A DNA stretch of 64,000 nt from Phycisphaerae bacterium (lineage in GTDB: Bacteria > Planctomycetota > Phycisphaerae > Sedimentisphaerales > Anaerobacaceae): contig JAQTMR010000002.1 in the NCBI GenBank assembly GCA_028714255.1, positions 144,544-208,543 on the forward strand, given 5' to 3'. The first letter of the stretch is position 1. Each line of letters starts with the position of its first letter. Below, one piece after another: positions 50,170-60,144 of the stretch. Under the pieces are notes generated by a model. It was not told where the DNA came from. It ran no database searches and saw only the letters and a program-made list of their open reading frames with translations. The position numbers and the translations under genes are program-made.

Positions 50170-51636
50170 ATGCAGACTGTCAATCTTAGGCAAAGCAAAA
50201 CCTTATCTCGCTATTACTTAACTTCAGTTTCTTTGATACTTTTATTTTTAATTATTCCAATCTCAGCCTCAGCGCAGGACGCAAACAGTATAGATATTCT
50301 TCGCCAGACGGGTAAGACCTTTGCCAAAATTGCCGGCAAGGCCTCGCCCGCGGTAGTGGGAATCAAAGCCAGCCAGACAGTTACCCAGGAAGTATCCGAC
50401 AATCCCTTTGGCAGTCCTTTTGATGATGAAATCCTCGAACGTTTCTTTGGCCGGCGTTTTCCCCGCCAGCGTTCTCCCCAGCCGCGGCAATATCAGCGCT
50501 CCGCACAAGGCTCCGGGTTTATTGTTTCTTCTGACGGGTACATCCTGACAAACAATCACCTTGTTGGTGAAGCCAACGATGTTGAAGTCAAGCTTGCGGA
50601 CGGCCGGGAGCTTAAAGCAAAGGTCATCGGTTCAGACCCTGATTCCGAGGTTGCGGTCATAAAAATCGATGCAAATGATCTGCCGACCCTTGCGCTGGCC
50701 GACTCCGACAAAATAGAAGTCGGTGAATGGGTACTTGCTATAGGAAATCCTTTCGGATTAAGTCATACCGTTACCGCCGGTATCGTTAGCGCGAAAGGCC
50801 GAAGCGGCTTGAGTCTCGCTGAGTACGAAAACTTTATCCAGACCGATGCCGCCATAAATCCTGGAAATTCCGGCGGACCCTTAATTAATCTCGATGGCGA
50901 GGTTGTTGGTATTAATACCGCCATCCTCGGAGCAAGCGGAAACATCGGTATTGGATTTGCCGTCCCTATCAATATGGCTAAATATATCTATGACCAGTTC
51001 CTCGAAGGAGGAAAAGTCACATACGGCGCCTTAGGTATTATTATCCGCGACCTCGACCCTGACCTGGCAGAATCGTTGGGCATCAAGGACGTCAAGGGTA
51101 TTGTTATCTCCGAGGTCATCAAGGACTCCGCAGCCGAAAAAGCCGGTTTGAAGCGATACGATGTTGTTGTCGAATTTAACGGCGAAAAAGTCGAGGAGGT
51201 CGGCGCCTTCCGCAACCGCGTCGCGATGTTGAAACCCGGGACCAGGGTAGAAATAGTCGTTATCCGCGACGGCAGCAGGGAGAGCCTCGAGGCCGAACTT
51301 GGCGAAAGCTCCGAACAGCTTAAAGGCACCAAAGCTCCTGAAAAGATGATGAAGCAATTAGGCATCGCCGTCCAGAACCTCACCGGCGATTTGGCCCAGC
51401 GCTACGGTTACGAAGACCAGTCGGGCGTAATAATTGCCTCGGTCGAGCCGGACTCCGAGGCCGCTCAAAAAGGTGTTAAGACCGGAATGCTAATTATGGA
51501 AGTTAACCGGGAGACCGTCAAAAATACGAAAGATTTTGATTCGGCTTTAGAGAAGGCCTCCGAAGCGGGAAAAGTCCTGCTGTTAATCAACGATGGACGT
51601 TATCGCACCCTCGTTGTGCTGAAGCTGTCTAAATAG
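50170..51636 (+). CDS. Periplasmic serine protease of the Do/HtrA family
   Basis: 488 residues from ATG 50170, where GGGAGG lies five bases upstream; the track begins 23 codons earlier. A signal peptide (SLILLFLIIPISASA) precedes a trypsin-like domain with His in TNNHLVGE, Asp in DSEVAVIKI and Ser in NPGNSGGPL, then two PDZ domains (~residues 280-370 and ~390-485). It degrades or refolds damaged envelope proteins. The Arg/Gln-rich loop PRQRSPQPRQYQ before the catalytic domain is typical of Do proteases. Confidence 0.93.
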   Translation: MQTVNLRQSKTLSRYYLTSVSLILLFLIIPISASAQDANSIDILRQTGKTFAKIAGKASPAVVGIKASQTVTQEVSDNPFGSPFDDEILERFFGRRFPRQRSPQPRQYQRSAQGSGFIVSSDGYILTNNHLVGEANDVEVKLADGRELKAKVIGSDPDSEVAVIKIDANDLPTLALADSDKIEVGEWVLAIGNPFGLSHTVTAGIVSAKGRSGLSLAEYENFIQTDAAINPGNSGGPLINLDGEVVGINTAILGASGNIGIGFAVPINMAKYIYDQFLEGGKVTYGALGIIIRDLDPDLAESLGIKDVKGIVISEVIKDSAAEKAGLKRYDVVVEFNGEKVEEVGAFRNRVAMLKPGTRVEIVVIRDGSRESLEAELGESSEQLKGTKAPEKMMKQLGIAVQNLTGDLAQRYGYEDQSGVIIASVEPDSEAAQKGVKTGMLIMEVNRETVKNTKDFDSALEKASEAGKVLLLINDGRYRTLVVLKLSK

Positions 51637-51670
51637 TAAAATTGTACCTATAATTTTCTTCATGTGTCTC

Positions 51671-51702
51671 GGCCCCGTTTAGAAAGGCGGGGCCTTTGTT
51701 TT
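51671..51702 (+). terminator. Intrinsic terminator after the HtrA gene
   Basis: GGCCCCG-tttagaaagg-CGGGGCC followed by TTTGTTTT; a perfect 7-base GC stem. Confidence 0.9.
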
Positions 51703-51775
51703 AACCGTAAAGAAGTCACCTCGCAGGAATAAAATATATTGTCACATTCGCAGCTCAACATTAGACTTATAGATT

Positions 51776-52723
51776 ATGTTTTCGAAGATATTGTCTTTTT
51801 ACACAAAGTATTTTGCCGTTTGGGTTGTTTTGTTTGGAGTGGCGGCATATTTCTTTCCCGAGCCTTTCGTTGCTTTAAAAGGCTATAACAAACACTTCTT
51901 TGCCCTGACAATGTTCGGAATCGGGGCGGTACTTCAGCTTGAGGATTTTAAACGAATCGCTCGAAGACCGATTATCGTTCTCATCGGCACCTGCGCACAG
52001 TTTACTATTATGCCCCTTGGAGCTTTTGTCATCGCCAAAGTTTTTGACTTTCCGCCCGAAATCGCAGCCGGCTTAATACTGACCGGCTCGGCGCCCGGTG
52101 CGATGTCGAGTAACGTTATGAGCTATATTGCCAAAGCTGATGTCGCTTATTCGGTTTCGCTGACAACTGTATCTACACTGCTCTGTCCCTTATTGACTCC
52201 GGGGATTACCTTTCTGCTGGCGCGTTCAGAACTGCCTGTTCCTTTTTTGGCTATGTTTCTCGACGTGATTTATATGGTTATTGTCCCCTTGTTTGTCGGC
52301 TTTGGCGTCAGACATCTTTTCAAGGAAAAATTAAACAAGCTCCTGCCGGTGTTCCCTGCCATATCGGTAACTTTTATCATATTTATCTGCTCGCTGGTCA
52401 TAGCCCTCAATAGGGATTACCTGCCGAAGGTGACGGGCTTGATTCTCGCTGCGGCGGTGATACTAAATATTTATGGAATGCTCGCAGGTTTCGGTGTAGG
52501 TGTTATCTTTGATATGAACAAGAGAAGAAAACGGACGCTGACCATCGAAATTGGTATGCAAAACGCCGGCCTGGGTTCGGCCCTGGCGCTCGAGCATTTA
52601 GGCGAAAGAGCCGCGATGCCAGCCGCCGTTTTTGTTTTTGTCTGCATTATTACCGCATCCGTATTGGCCGCAATCTGGCAGAAAACAGACGCCGAACCGG
52701 CCTTGAATAAGCCGAGCGAATGA
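51776..52723 (+). CDS. Bile acid:sodium symporter (BASS) family transporter
   Basis: 315 residues with about nine to ten transmembrane helices. AGLILTGSAPGAMSSNVMSYIAKADVAYSV is the hallmark BASS crossover region, and GMQNAGLGSALAL is the second. Bacterial members move organic acids such as pantoate or 2-keto acids with sodium; the substrate is not known. It stands alone between terminators. Confidence 0.88.
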   Translation: MFSKILSFYTKYFAVWVVLFGVAAYFFPEPFVALKGYNKHFFALTMFGIGAVLQLEDFKRIARRPIIVLIGTCAQFTIMPLGAFVIAKVFDFPPEIAAGLILTGSAPGAMSSNVMSYIAKADVAYSVSLTTVSTLLCPLLTPGITFLLARSELPVPFLAMFLDVIYMVIVPLFVGFGVRHLFKEKLNKLLPVFPAISVTFIIFICSLVIALNRDYLPKVTGLILAAAVILNIYGMLAGFGVGVIFDMNKRRKRTLTIEIGMQNAGLGSALALEHLGERAAMPAAVFVFVCIITASVLAAIWQKTDAEPALNKPSE

Positions 52724-52745
52724 CATATATTAGCTTTCTAACCCG

Positions 52746-52774
52746 TTGCTTTTTAGAGGCGGAAGTAGTATAAT
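52746..52774 (+). promoter_or_regulatory. Strong promoter upstream of asd
   Basis: TTGCTT (52746-52751), a 17-base spacer and TATAAT (52769-52774). A perfect terminator hairpin follows 40 bases after the -10 box. Confidence 0.7.
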
Positions 52775-52813
52775 ACTGTGTTGTTTGTAAATTATTTATT
52801 TTAGAATTTTAAC

Positions 52814-52847
52814 GGGCAGTCCTTCATTTTGACTGCCCCTTATTTAT
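52814..52847 (+). terminator. Terminator between the BASS gene and asd (possible attenuator)
   Basis: Perfect 8-base stem GGGCAGTC-cttcatttt-GACTGCCC followed by a T-rich run. It lies after the promoter at 52746, so it would end either the BASS transcript or the asd leader. Confidence 0.8.
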
Positions 52848-52864
52848 AGTGAGCTTGTCGAACC
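52848..52864. repeat. GGTTCGACAGGCTCACC-family repeat (inverse)
   Basis: agtgagcttgtcgaacc, directly after the terminator. Confidence 0.6.
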
Positions 52865-52900
52865 TATTATGCGTGCTGAATACTTGTAGGAGTCAAAAAT

Positions 52901-53902
52901 ATGGGTTGTAACGTGGCAATTGCGGGAGTAACCGGAGCGGTCGGGCAGGAATTCCTAAAAATCCTCGAACAGCGGCATTTCCCTTTTAGTTCTCTAAAAG
53001 TCCTTGCGAGCAGCCGTTCTGCCGGCAAGAAAATCGAATTCAAAGGCAAAGAATATATCGTCGAGGAACTGACCAAAAACAGTTTTGACCGTATCGATAT
53101 CGCTCTGTTCAGCGCCGGCGGAGACAGAAGCAAGGAATTTGCTCCCATAGCAGCCAAGGCAGGCACAGTCGTGGTCGATAACTCTTCTGCTTTTAGAATG
53201 GATACGAGCGTCCCGCTTGTTGTCCCCGAAATCAATCCGGAGAAAATCGCCGAGCATAAGGGCATCATCGCCAATCCGAACTGTTCGACTATCATCGGCA
53301 TTGTCCCGGTCTGGCCTCTGCACAAGGCAAACCCCGTCAAAAGAATGGTCGTTAGTACCTATCAGGCCGCCAGCGGAGCAGGGACGTCGGCTATGCTCGA
53401 ATTGGAAAATCAGAGTCGTGAAATTCTCGCTGGCAAAGCCCCGACCATAAACGCTTTTCCCTATCAGATAGCGTTTAACTGCTTCAGCCATAATTCCGCT
53501 CTCGGTGCAAATGGGTACAATCAGGAAGAAATGAAAATGGTCAATGAGACCAGGAAGATTTTCGACTGCCCGGATATCGCGATTACCTGCACCTGCGTTC
53601 GAATACCGGTAATGCGGGCACATTGCGAGAGCATCAATCTTGAGTTTAAGGACCCTATCACTGCCGAGCAGGTCAGGGACCTCCTTAGCACTGCGCCGGG
53701 CGTTTCGGTACTGGACGACCGCAAGAATAACCGCTTCCCGATGCCAATTGACGCCACCGACAAGGACAATATTTTGGTCGGTCGAATTCGTCAGGATGAA
53801 TCCATTCCTGAAAACCGCGGCATCAATCTCTGGGTCGCAGGCGACCAGTTGCGAAAAGGTGCAGCTCTGAACGCTGTCCAAATCGCCGAAAAGCTGATAT
53901 AA
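52901..53902 (+). CDS. asd: Aspartate-semialdehyde dehydrogenase
   Basis: 333 residues. Rossmann motif GVTGAVGQEFLKIL, active-site Cys128 in NPNCSTI, STYQAASGAG, and the late catalytic His (MRAHCESINLEF). It reduces aspartyl phosphate to aspartate semialdehyde with NADPH, feeding lysine, diaminopimelate, threonine and methionine synthesis. It is followed after 9 bases by truA. A strong promoter and an attenuator-like hairpin precede it. Confidence 0.95.
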   Translation: MGCNVAIAGVTGAVGQEFLKILEQRHFPFSSLKVLASSRSAGKKIEFKGKEYIVEELTKNSFDRIDIALFSAGGDRSKEFAPIAAKAGTVVVDNSSAFRMDTSVPLVVPEINPEKIAEHKGIIANPNCSTIIGIVPVWPLHKANPVKRMVVSTYQAASGAGTSAMLELENQSREILAGKAPTINAFPYQIAFNCFSHNSALGANGYNQEEMKMVNETRKIFDCPDIAITCTCVRIPVMRAHCESINLEFKDPITAEQVRDLLSTAPGVSVLDDRKNNRFPMPIDATDKDNILVGRIRQDESIPENRGINLWVAGDQLRKGAALNAVQIAEKLI

Positions 53903-53911
53903 TCGCCCGCA

Positions 53912-54652
53912 ATGGCGATGCGTAACATAAAATTAACAATCAGCTACGACGGCCTCAATTACAGCGGCTGGCAGAATCAGCCTGGGAAAAATACAATCCA
54001 GGGCATGCTTCAGCAGGCTCTCGGTGAGTTGACCGGGACATTCATCAAGATAAACGGCGCCAGCCGAACCGACGCAGGCGTCAGCGCACTCGGACAAGTC
54101 GCAAATTTCCTCATTAATTCGCCGATACCGGCTAAAAATTTCGTCAAGGCCCTTAATGACCGCCTGCCGAGGGACATTGTTGTCACCGGGTCAGTCGAAG
54201 TAGATAAGGATTTCGAGGCGTCCAGCTCGGCTAAGTGCAAGCTGTACCGGTACACGATTTTCACCGGCAAAAACCCAAATGTGCTGAAGACCAGAAATTG
54301 CTGGCATTGGCCCGGCTCACTCGATATTGCCGCGATGGAAACAGCCGCGAAGATGCTGCTCGGCAAAAAAGATTTCAAATCATTTGCTGCCGCTGCCGAC
54401 AAACGCGAAAGTTCGGTTCGTACGATGATGCGATGCGATGTTATTCAGGAAGATAAATGGGTCTATATAGATACCGAAGCCGACAGGTTTTTGTATAATA
54501 TGGTCAGAAATATTGTCGGCACTCTCGTTGAGGTCGGCAGGGGCAAATGGAAACCTGAAAAGATGAACGAAATTCTCGAAGCAAAGGACCGCACCGCCGC
54601 CGGCCCAATCGCCCCCGCTGCGGGGCTTTGCCTGATGTGGATAAAGTATTGA
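53912..54652 (+). CDS. truA: tRNA pseudouridine(38-40) synthase
   Basis: 246 residues. The catalytic Asp is in GASRTDAGVSALGQ (Asp54), and MVRNIVGTLVEVGRGKW is the C-terminal signature. It converts uridines 38-40 of the tRNA anticodon arm. Two ATGs (53912 and 53918) are possible; no clear ribosome site decides. The 3' end overlaps the start of the glycosyltransferase frame. Confidence 0.95.
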   Translation: MAMRNIKLTISYDGLNYSGWQNQPGKNTIQGMLQQALGELTGTFIKINGASRTDAGVSALGQVANFLINSPIPAKNFVKALNDRLPRDIVVTGSVEVDKDFEASSSAKCKLYRYTIFTGKNPNVLKTRNCWHWPGSLDIAAMETAAKMLLGKKDFKSFAAAADKRESSVRTMMRCDVIQEDKWVYIDTEADRFLYNMVRNIVGTLVEVGRGKWKPEKMNEILEAKDRTAAGPIAPAAGLCLMWIKY

Positions 54653-55836
54653 AGATTGTGCATATTATAACTCGACTTATTCTCGGCGGCGCGCAGGAGA
54701 ATACGTTAATCACCTGCAAGCTGCTGGCTGAACGCGGCCATGATGTCACACTCATCACAGGTCCTGCTTTAGGCCCGGAAGGGGAATTATTTCAGCAAAC
54801 CAGAAACCAAAAATACAAAACAATCGTGATAGACTCCCTGCGCCGACAAATCAACCCTGTCCACGACATACCGGCTTACCGAGCGATAAAAAAACTTCTA
54901 AAAGAAATCCAGCCGGATATTGTCCACACCCATTCCGCAAAGGCAGGAATCCTCGGTCGTTTCGCCGCACATAAACTTAAAACTCAAAACTTAAAACTCA
55001 AAACTCCATTTATTGTTCACTCAATCCACGGCCTGGCGTTTCATCCTTATCAGAACGAGCTGATAAATAGATTTTATATTGCCGTCGAAAAATCCGCCGC
55101 GAAAAGAACGGACTTTTTTATCAGCGTCGCCGATGCAATGACCAATCAGGCACTCGCTGCCGGCATAGGCAGCCCGGAAAAATTTGTTACCGCATATTCG
55201 GCCATCGAAGAGGACGATTTCCTCAAACCAATATCTGAAAATCTCAAAAGAACTATCCGCCTGAAATACGGAATCGCTGAAGATGCCGTCGTGCTTGTTA
55301 CCATCGCAAGGCTATTTATGCTCAAAGGCCACGACTATATTATCGAATCAGCTAAACAGCTCTCGAAACGATGCAAAAACGCCATTTGGCTTTTCATCGG
55401 TGACGGCAACCTCTCCGAATATTACAAAAATCAGGTTCACAGTCTGGGTTTGGCCGACAGAATCAAATTCACCGGCCTTTTGCCGCCGCACCAGATACCG
55501 GTTATGATTGCCTCTTCGGATATACTTGTTCACTGTTCATTGCGGGAAGGCCTTGCCCGCACACTGCCGCAGGCGCTTGCTTCCAGCAAGCCAGCCGTAT
55601 CTTTCGATGTCGATGGCGCACGCGAAGTCGTAAACGAAAACACGGGCAGATTAATTGAGCCGAAAAACGTAGAGCAGTTGATAAAGGCCTGCGCAGAATT
55701 GATTGAAAACGCCGAGCTTAGAAACAAACTCGGCAAAACAGGCCGGGAATCCGTAAAAGAAAAATTCGCGCCGAATACAATGGTCGATACCATCGAAGCG
55801 GTCTATCGAAGACTGCTGGAGGGAAAGATATTATGA
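54649..55836 (+). CDS. GT4-family glycosyltransferase with repeat-encoded insert
   Basis: The start is probably the TTG at 54649, overlapping the truA stop (TTGA); the track starts seven codons earlier. N-terminal Rossmann half: [16 protein letters not shown]-terminal half: [47 protein letters not shown] with the E-x7-E-like nucleotide-sugar motif. It transfers a sugar from a nucleotide donor in cell-envelope glycan synthesis. Residues ~105-115 ([10 protein letters not shown]) are encoded by a perfect tandem repeat at 54974-55005 and lie where homologues read '...AARLAGVPFIVHT'. Confidence 0.85.
   Translation: MKIVHIITRLILGGAQENTLITCKLLAERGHDVTLITGPALGPEGELFQQTRNQKYKTIVIDSLRRQINPVHDIPAYRAIKKLLKEIQPDIVHTHSAKAGILGRFAAHKLKTQNLKLKTPFIVHSIHGLAFHPYQNELINRFYIAVEKSAAKRTDFFISVADAMTNQALAAGIGSPEKFVTAYSAIEEDDFLKPISENLKRTIRLKYGIAEDAVVLVTIARLFMLKGHDYIIESAKQLSKRCKNAIWLFIGDGNLSEYYKNQVHSLGLADRIKFTGLLPPHQIPVMIASSDILVHCSLREGLARTLPQALASSKPAVSFDVDGAREVVNENTGRLIEPKNVEQLIKACAELIENAELRNKLGKTGRESVKEKFAPNTMVDTIEAVYRRLLEGKIL
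54974..55005. repeat. Tandem AACTTAAAACTCAAA repeat inside the glycosyltransferase gene
   Basis: The 15-base unit aacttaaaactcaaa occurs twice in a row and is in frame ([10 protein letters not shown]). Confidence 0.85.
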
Positions 55837-56249
55837 AAAGCTACAGAAAAGAGCTTTGGTTTAATACGCAGGCAAGACGCGAACTTGTAAATATCACGCC
55901 GCAGGTCGAAGAGTGTTTGTGTGAGAGTGGTATTAAAGAGGGCTTATGTCTCGTCAACGCCATGCATATCACAGCGGGGGTTTTTGTTAATGACGATGAA
56001 TCAGGCCTGCATCACGACTTCGAGGTTTGGCTGGAAAAACTCGCCCCCGAAAAACCATATTCGCAATATCAGCATAACGGTGCCGAAGATAACGCCGATG
56101 CGCACCTGAAGCGCACGATAATGGGTAGAGAGGTAGTCGCCGCTGTCACTAACGGCAAATTGGATTTCGGCCCCTGGGAGCAAATCTTCTACGGCGAGTT
56201 CGATGGAAAGAGAAGAAAACGAGTCCTCGTAAAAATCATCGGAGAATAG
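55833..56249 (+). CDS. YjbQ/UPF0047 family protein
   Basis: 138 residues. [11 protein letters not shown]-type start, [38 protein letters not shown] and [13 protein letters not shown] are the family signature with conserved His/Asp residues. Annotated as secondary thiamine-phosphate synthase in some databases, but the physiological role is unsettled. Its ATG overlaps the stop of the glycosyltransferase (ATGA), so they are co-translated. Confidence 0.92.
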   Translation: MKSYRKELWFNTQARRELVNITPQVEECLCESGIKEGLCLVNAMHITAGVFVNDDESGLHHDFEVWLEKLAPEKPYSQYQHNGAEDNADAHLKRTIMGREVVAAVTNGKLDFGPWEQIFYGEFDGKRRKRVLVKIIGE

Positions 56250-56254
56250 ACAAT

Positions 56255-57577
56255 CTAATCAATCTTTTCGTCGGCGATGATTTGCTTTAAGCTGTACTGA
56301 TTCAGAACATCCCGCTGCTCTCGAGTTATCTGTTTGAGATTATCCGATGGGCCTATTGCCGACTGTGCGAAACTTATTTTGGCGATGGCTTCGGCAATAT
56401 CCGACAAACTTGTTTTTGCCGGGTCCCTCGCAGGGACAAAACCAGCCTTCGGCTCGGCGGTCTTTATCATAATCCCGCTATTGACAAGATGGTTCAGAAT
56501 CTTCTCGGCAAGCTCGGCGGGAATATTCAATTTGCTGCTGATAACCTCAGATGAAACCGGCGCGTTGTTTTTTTCAAACGCAGCGGCGACCTCTCTTGCT
56601 ATGTTCATAGCGGTGAGGTCGTTGGCTATAAAATAGTCCTCTGTTCTCTTGGCGGCCGCAATCTCGGCGGCATCAAGACTGTTTAAGTGCTGCATCGTAA
56701 ATGTCAATTGCAGTCCGAACAGCACAATAAGCCACGTAATAAAAATCCAGAAAATTCCTAACGGTATAAGCCCCAAAACGCCGTAAACCTGGCTGTAAGG
56801 AATAAGTTTTATAACATACAGACCGAATCCCCACTTCGCAAGACTCCACGCTAAAGCTGCTACCATCGCCCCGAAAATTGCCGCCTTTGCCCGTACCTTT
56901 GTATTCGGCAGAACAAAATAGAGCAGGAAGAATGCGACCACCGCCACCACATAAGACAAAACCGCAGGAGCAATATTTGACAAAATGGTTTTTTCTATCT
57001 GCCCGATGAATGTGTATCGGGTTGTTACATAGATGCCCGCCCCGAGAAGCAGCGGACCAAGAGTCAGAATCGCCCAGTAATTAATTATTCGATGCAGAAA
57101 ATCTCTGCCTTTACCCACGTGCCAGATATTATTAAACGCCTTTTCTATGGTCGATAGTAATGCCAATGCCGCCCAGATAATAAGCACTGTGCTCACCAGT
57201 GCAATCGTCCCTTCGTTCAGCCCGTCAAAGACCCGACCGATTATTCTGTCGAGGTGCTCGGTTAGCTGTACCTTCGCTTCGGGATTCGCAGGGTCGGGAT
57301 ACTCGATGGTCGAAAGATGAAGTTGTTTATAGACGACGCCTTTTACCTTGTCTCCCACTCCCGTATATGCCGGAATAGACTGAAATATCAACAATGTCAC
57401 TACCGCAAGAGGAACAAGGCCGAATATGGTGTGATATGAAAGCGCAGCCGCCTGCTGACCTGCCCTGTTCTTTGTCAAAAGTTTCGCACAGTGCCACCAT
57501 AGTTTAACCTGAAAAACCAGAAATCGGCTCGCCCTGCCAAACTGTTCCGTCGGCACAGTTAAAATTTTTTCCAACAT
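56255..57577 (-). CDS. YihY/virulence factor BrkB family membrane protein
   Basis: 440 residues, six transmembrane helices in the first ~290 residues (ALSYHTIFGLVPLAVVTLLIF; ALVSTVLIIWAALALLSTIEKAFNNIW; ILTLGPLLLGAGIYV; AVLSYVVAVVAFFLLYFVLP; IFWIFITWLIVLFGLQLTF). A C-terminal winged-helix-like domain (EVAAAFEKNNAPVSSEVISSKLNIP) is common in the longer members. Function not established; not an RNase BN despite older annotations. Convergent with yjbQ with a 5-base gap. Confidence 0.9.
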   Translation of the reverse strand: MLEKILTVPTEQFGRASRFLVFQVKLWWHCAKLLTKNRAGQQAAALSYHTIFGLVPLAVVTLLIFQSIPAYTGVGDKVKGVVYKQLHLSTIEYPDPANPEAKVQLTEHLDRIIGRVFDGLNEGTIALVSTVLIIWAALALLSTIEKAFNNIWHVGKGRDFLHRIINYWAILTLGPLLLGAGIYVTTRYTFIGQIEKTILSNIAPAVLSYVVAVVAFFLLYFVLPNTKVRAKAAIFGAMVAALAWSLAKWGFGLYVIKLIPYSQVYGVLGLIPLGIFWIFITWLIVLFGLQLTFTMQHLNSLDAAEIAAAKRTEDYFIANDLTAMNIAREVAAAFEKNNAPVSSEVISSKLNIPAELAEKILNHLVNSGIMIKTAEPKAGFVPARDPAKTSLSDIAEAIAKISFAQSAIGPSDNLKQITREQRDVLNQYSLKQIIADEKID

Positions 57578-57610
57578 TGCGGTCTCCTCTTTTAACTCTA
57601 ACCAGACCTT

Positions 57611-60043
57611 TTATTTCGATAACACCTTTTCGAGCTCCTTCATTAGCTGCTGTTTCAATTGGTCTTGGAGTAATCGGCCTAAATCAAGTTTCGGCTTATC
57701 AACAGTTCCTCTAAGAGGCAGCGCTATCCTTGCACCTTCGACCTCTTTGCCGATTCTCGCCGTTCTGCCTGCCGTAGTATAAGGCAGAGTAACAGTCATA
57801 TTCAAACTTTTATCCAGGCCTATAACGCCGGCGAAATTAACAGGGTTATCGCCGACGTCCATTTGCATATCGTCATATTTCAGGTAACCATTCTGCAAAA
57901 TAAACTTTGTCGGATGAATGGTTATATCCACGCCGCGTTCACTCGCGCCGCCCACCGAAAGAATCTGCCCGAGCAAATCGCCCGCTTCCATGCGAAGCTG
58001 TGTTATCGAAACTGTGCCGATAACTTCGATGTCATTTTTAGCATTTTCCGCCAGCGGTATTGTGAGCCTCTCACATTCGAAATTCGCTGTTCCGCTTACC
58101 CTGACGGCATTGGCGAATATAGGATTCAAATATACCAGGAGTCTTCTGGTTACTTCCTCATTTATTTGAACGTCCTTTACGATCTGAATTGGCCCCGGCG
58201 TTTTCAATAACGTCGGCTTCCGCGTCAAATCCGCCTCGCCGGCGAAATTGAGCCTGCCGTTGTTTACAACCGACGAAAACGGAGCGATTTTCAACAAACC
58301 GTTCTCGATTTGAATATCCACATCGGTTGGCCCGAAATAAAAACCGAAATAATTTGTACTTGCCAGACTCACTTTTGCTTTAACGTCGAAGTCCTTAACT
58401 CCGGGAGCGCTCCAGCCTTGTCCTGTTGCTGCGGAAAAAATCATATCAACCGTCGGCGCAAAAATGCTCACTCCCTCTGCTGAGCGTAATCGAAGATTCC
58501 TGACCGCCGCCGAACCTGCCGTTGTAAATTTATCCCTTGAAATTGACGCTTTGCCCTGACTGGTAAACTCACCGGCTATTCCGTATCCTTTTGTGTCCAC
58601 GAACTGCCCCAGCTCTGTCTGAAACTTCGCTAGATTTACATCGCCGTGGTAATCGAGCTGCTCATCCGTCCCGCTGCATTTTATTACAGCAAACCCGGAG
58701 GACAAATCCAGTTTGTTTAACTTTGTTCCGCTTTTATCTGAGGTGATTTCCACTTCCGCAAGCACCGGCGCTGACAAAGCTGCCATTCTTCCGCCGACCG
58801 TACCTTCCAGCCGTTCGAGAGTTGTCTGCCCCTTTATTTTCCTTGCCCCAGCTTCCATCATGGACTCGACGTTTCCTTTCAGAGTTCCCGAAGTTACCCT
58901 TGTTCCTGCTTTAAGACCCAAAACCCCGGGCATTTGGCCGGCAAGTTGTGCCGCATCGAGTTGGAAACTTCCGCTTAAACTCGAATCCGTCCTCAAAAAA
59001 TCATCCAGCGAACCGAACGTCGCGGGGATAGTGCCTTGCCCGTCAGCCTTGAACCAGTCAGACTCGATATCGAAACTTTCTATATTTATCATCTGCTTGG
59101 CACGGGCCAGTTTTACATTAACGCCCAGTCGGCTTGTCTTAAATCGCCCGCCCGTTAATTTAACGGTGTCCACATTTAAATTGCTGCCATCGACCTTTGC
59201 CGTCAGATTTTCAAGCTGACCATTACTGATTTCGCCTTTTATATTGCCCGAAAGTTTCCCACTGGCCCCGACCTCAATCCCGCCAAGCGCAAAAATCGGC
59301 GCCAGCGATTCGAGTTCTAAATCGTTTACCTCAACAGTTACTTCTCCGCTGGTCCCTTTCCATCGCCAGCCCCGCCCCGGGACTACCCGCCCGTTTGCGC
59401 TAATCTTCGATTCCCTGCCGCCGTCAACTACCGCCAAAGCTATATCGAAATTCGTTCGCTCTCCCGCAGGCCGTAAATCTAAACGCGAGTTTATCCGCGA
59501 TAGCTCGATTGTCCCCGCTTTTGCGTCCGTAACCTTCAAATTACCATCCTTGATGGTCAGGTCAAGTTTTTTAACAGGCAGGGCAATCGGCCGCGATTTT
59601 TTAACGGCAGTTTTCTTGCCTGAACTTGCAGCTTGTTGCCTCGGCTGCACCGGCGAAGGAACAAGATTTATCTCTGCTCTCGGTTCTAAAATCTCCGTTT
59701 GGCCCAATGATAAACTTCCCGTTAAAATAGAAAGGTAACGAGGCTTCGTGGTGATTTGTTTGACCCGAACGGAAGTTTGCCCTGCGTTATCATCGAAACT
59801 GATGTTTATAACCTTAATGCCTTTTAGCCACCCCATTGTAAGACTGGCAAAATCTACTTTTCCGTCTATCGAGCCGTTGATTTTGGACAATATCATCTCT
59901 CGTCCGCCCCTGGAGGACACATACCATGGCACCGCGAGAACCGCCAGCATAATCAAGGCGATTGCCAGCGCCGCCGTCCACTTGAGTATCTTTGTCTTTG
60001 TTTTCTTCTTCGGTTTGGATTTTGTAGTTTCTTCCGTACTCAT
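57611..60043 (-). CDS. AsmA-like inner-membrane-anchored protein
   Basis: Start at ATG 60043 (GGGGAA nine bases upstream) gives 810 residues. A Lys-rich cytoplasmic start and one transmembrane helix (LKWTAALAIALIMLAVLAVPW) are followed by a long beta-rich periplasmic part with the AsmA-type start (VSSRGGREMILSKINGSIDGKVDFASLTMGW) and repeated beta strands. The end (GTVDKPKLDLGRLLQDQLKQQL) is the usual AsmA/DUF748-type tail. Family members form bridge-like structures thought to move lipids between membranes. Confidence 0.8.
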   Translation of the reverse strand: MSTEETTKSKPKKKTKTKILKWTAALAIALIMLAVLAVPWYVSSRGGREMILSKINGSIDGKVDFASLTMGWLKGIKVINISFDDNAGQTSVRVKQITTKPRYLSILTGSLSLGQTEILEPRAEINLVPSPVQPRQQAASSGKKTAVKKSRPIALPVKKLDLTIKDGNLKVTDAKAGTIELSRINSRLDLRPAGERTNFDIALAVVDGGRESKISANGRVVPGRGWRWKGTSGEVTVEVNDLELESLAPIFALGGIEVGASGKLSGNIKGEISNGQLENLTAKVDGSNLNVDTVKLTGGRFKTSRLGVNVKLARAKQMINIESFDIESDWFKADGQGTIPATFGSLDDFLRTDSSLSGSFQLDAAQLAGQMPGVLGLKAGTRVTSGTLKGNVESMMEAGARKIKGQTTLERLEGTVGGRMAALSAPVLAEVEITSDKSGTKLNKLDLSSGFAVIKCSGTDEQLDYHGDVNLAKFQTELGQFVDTKGYGIAGEFTSQGKASISRDKFTTAGSAAVRNLRLRSAEGVSIFAPTVDMIFSAATGQGWSAPGVKDFDVKAKVSLASTNYFGFYFGPTDVDIQIENGLLKIAPFSSVVNNGRLNFAGEADLTRKPTLLKTPGPIQIVKDVQINEEVTRRLLVYLNPIFANAVRVSGTANFECERLTIPLAENAKNDIEVIGTVSITQLRMEAGDLLGQILSVGGASERGVDITIHPTKFILQNGYLKYDDMQMDVGDNPVNFAGVIGLDKSLNMTVTLPYTTAGRTARIGKEVEGARIALPLRGTVDKPKLDLGRLLQDQLKQQLMKELEKVLSK

Positions 60044-60144
60044 TTGCTTGTTCCCCAAAATTACCAGGATGGTCGGCCTCTACATAAAAACACAGGAGCG
60101 TGAAGATGCAGAGTGCCGTCGGCTGATGCGATTATAACTTATAA

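Noticed and set aside
52814-52900. Lysine riboswitch upstream of asd
   Set aside because: The leader is far too short and shows one hairpin only.
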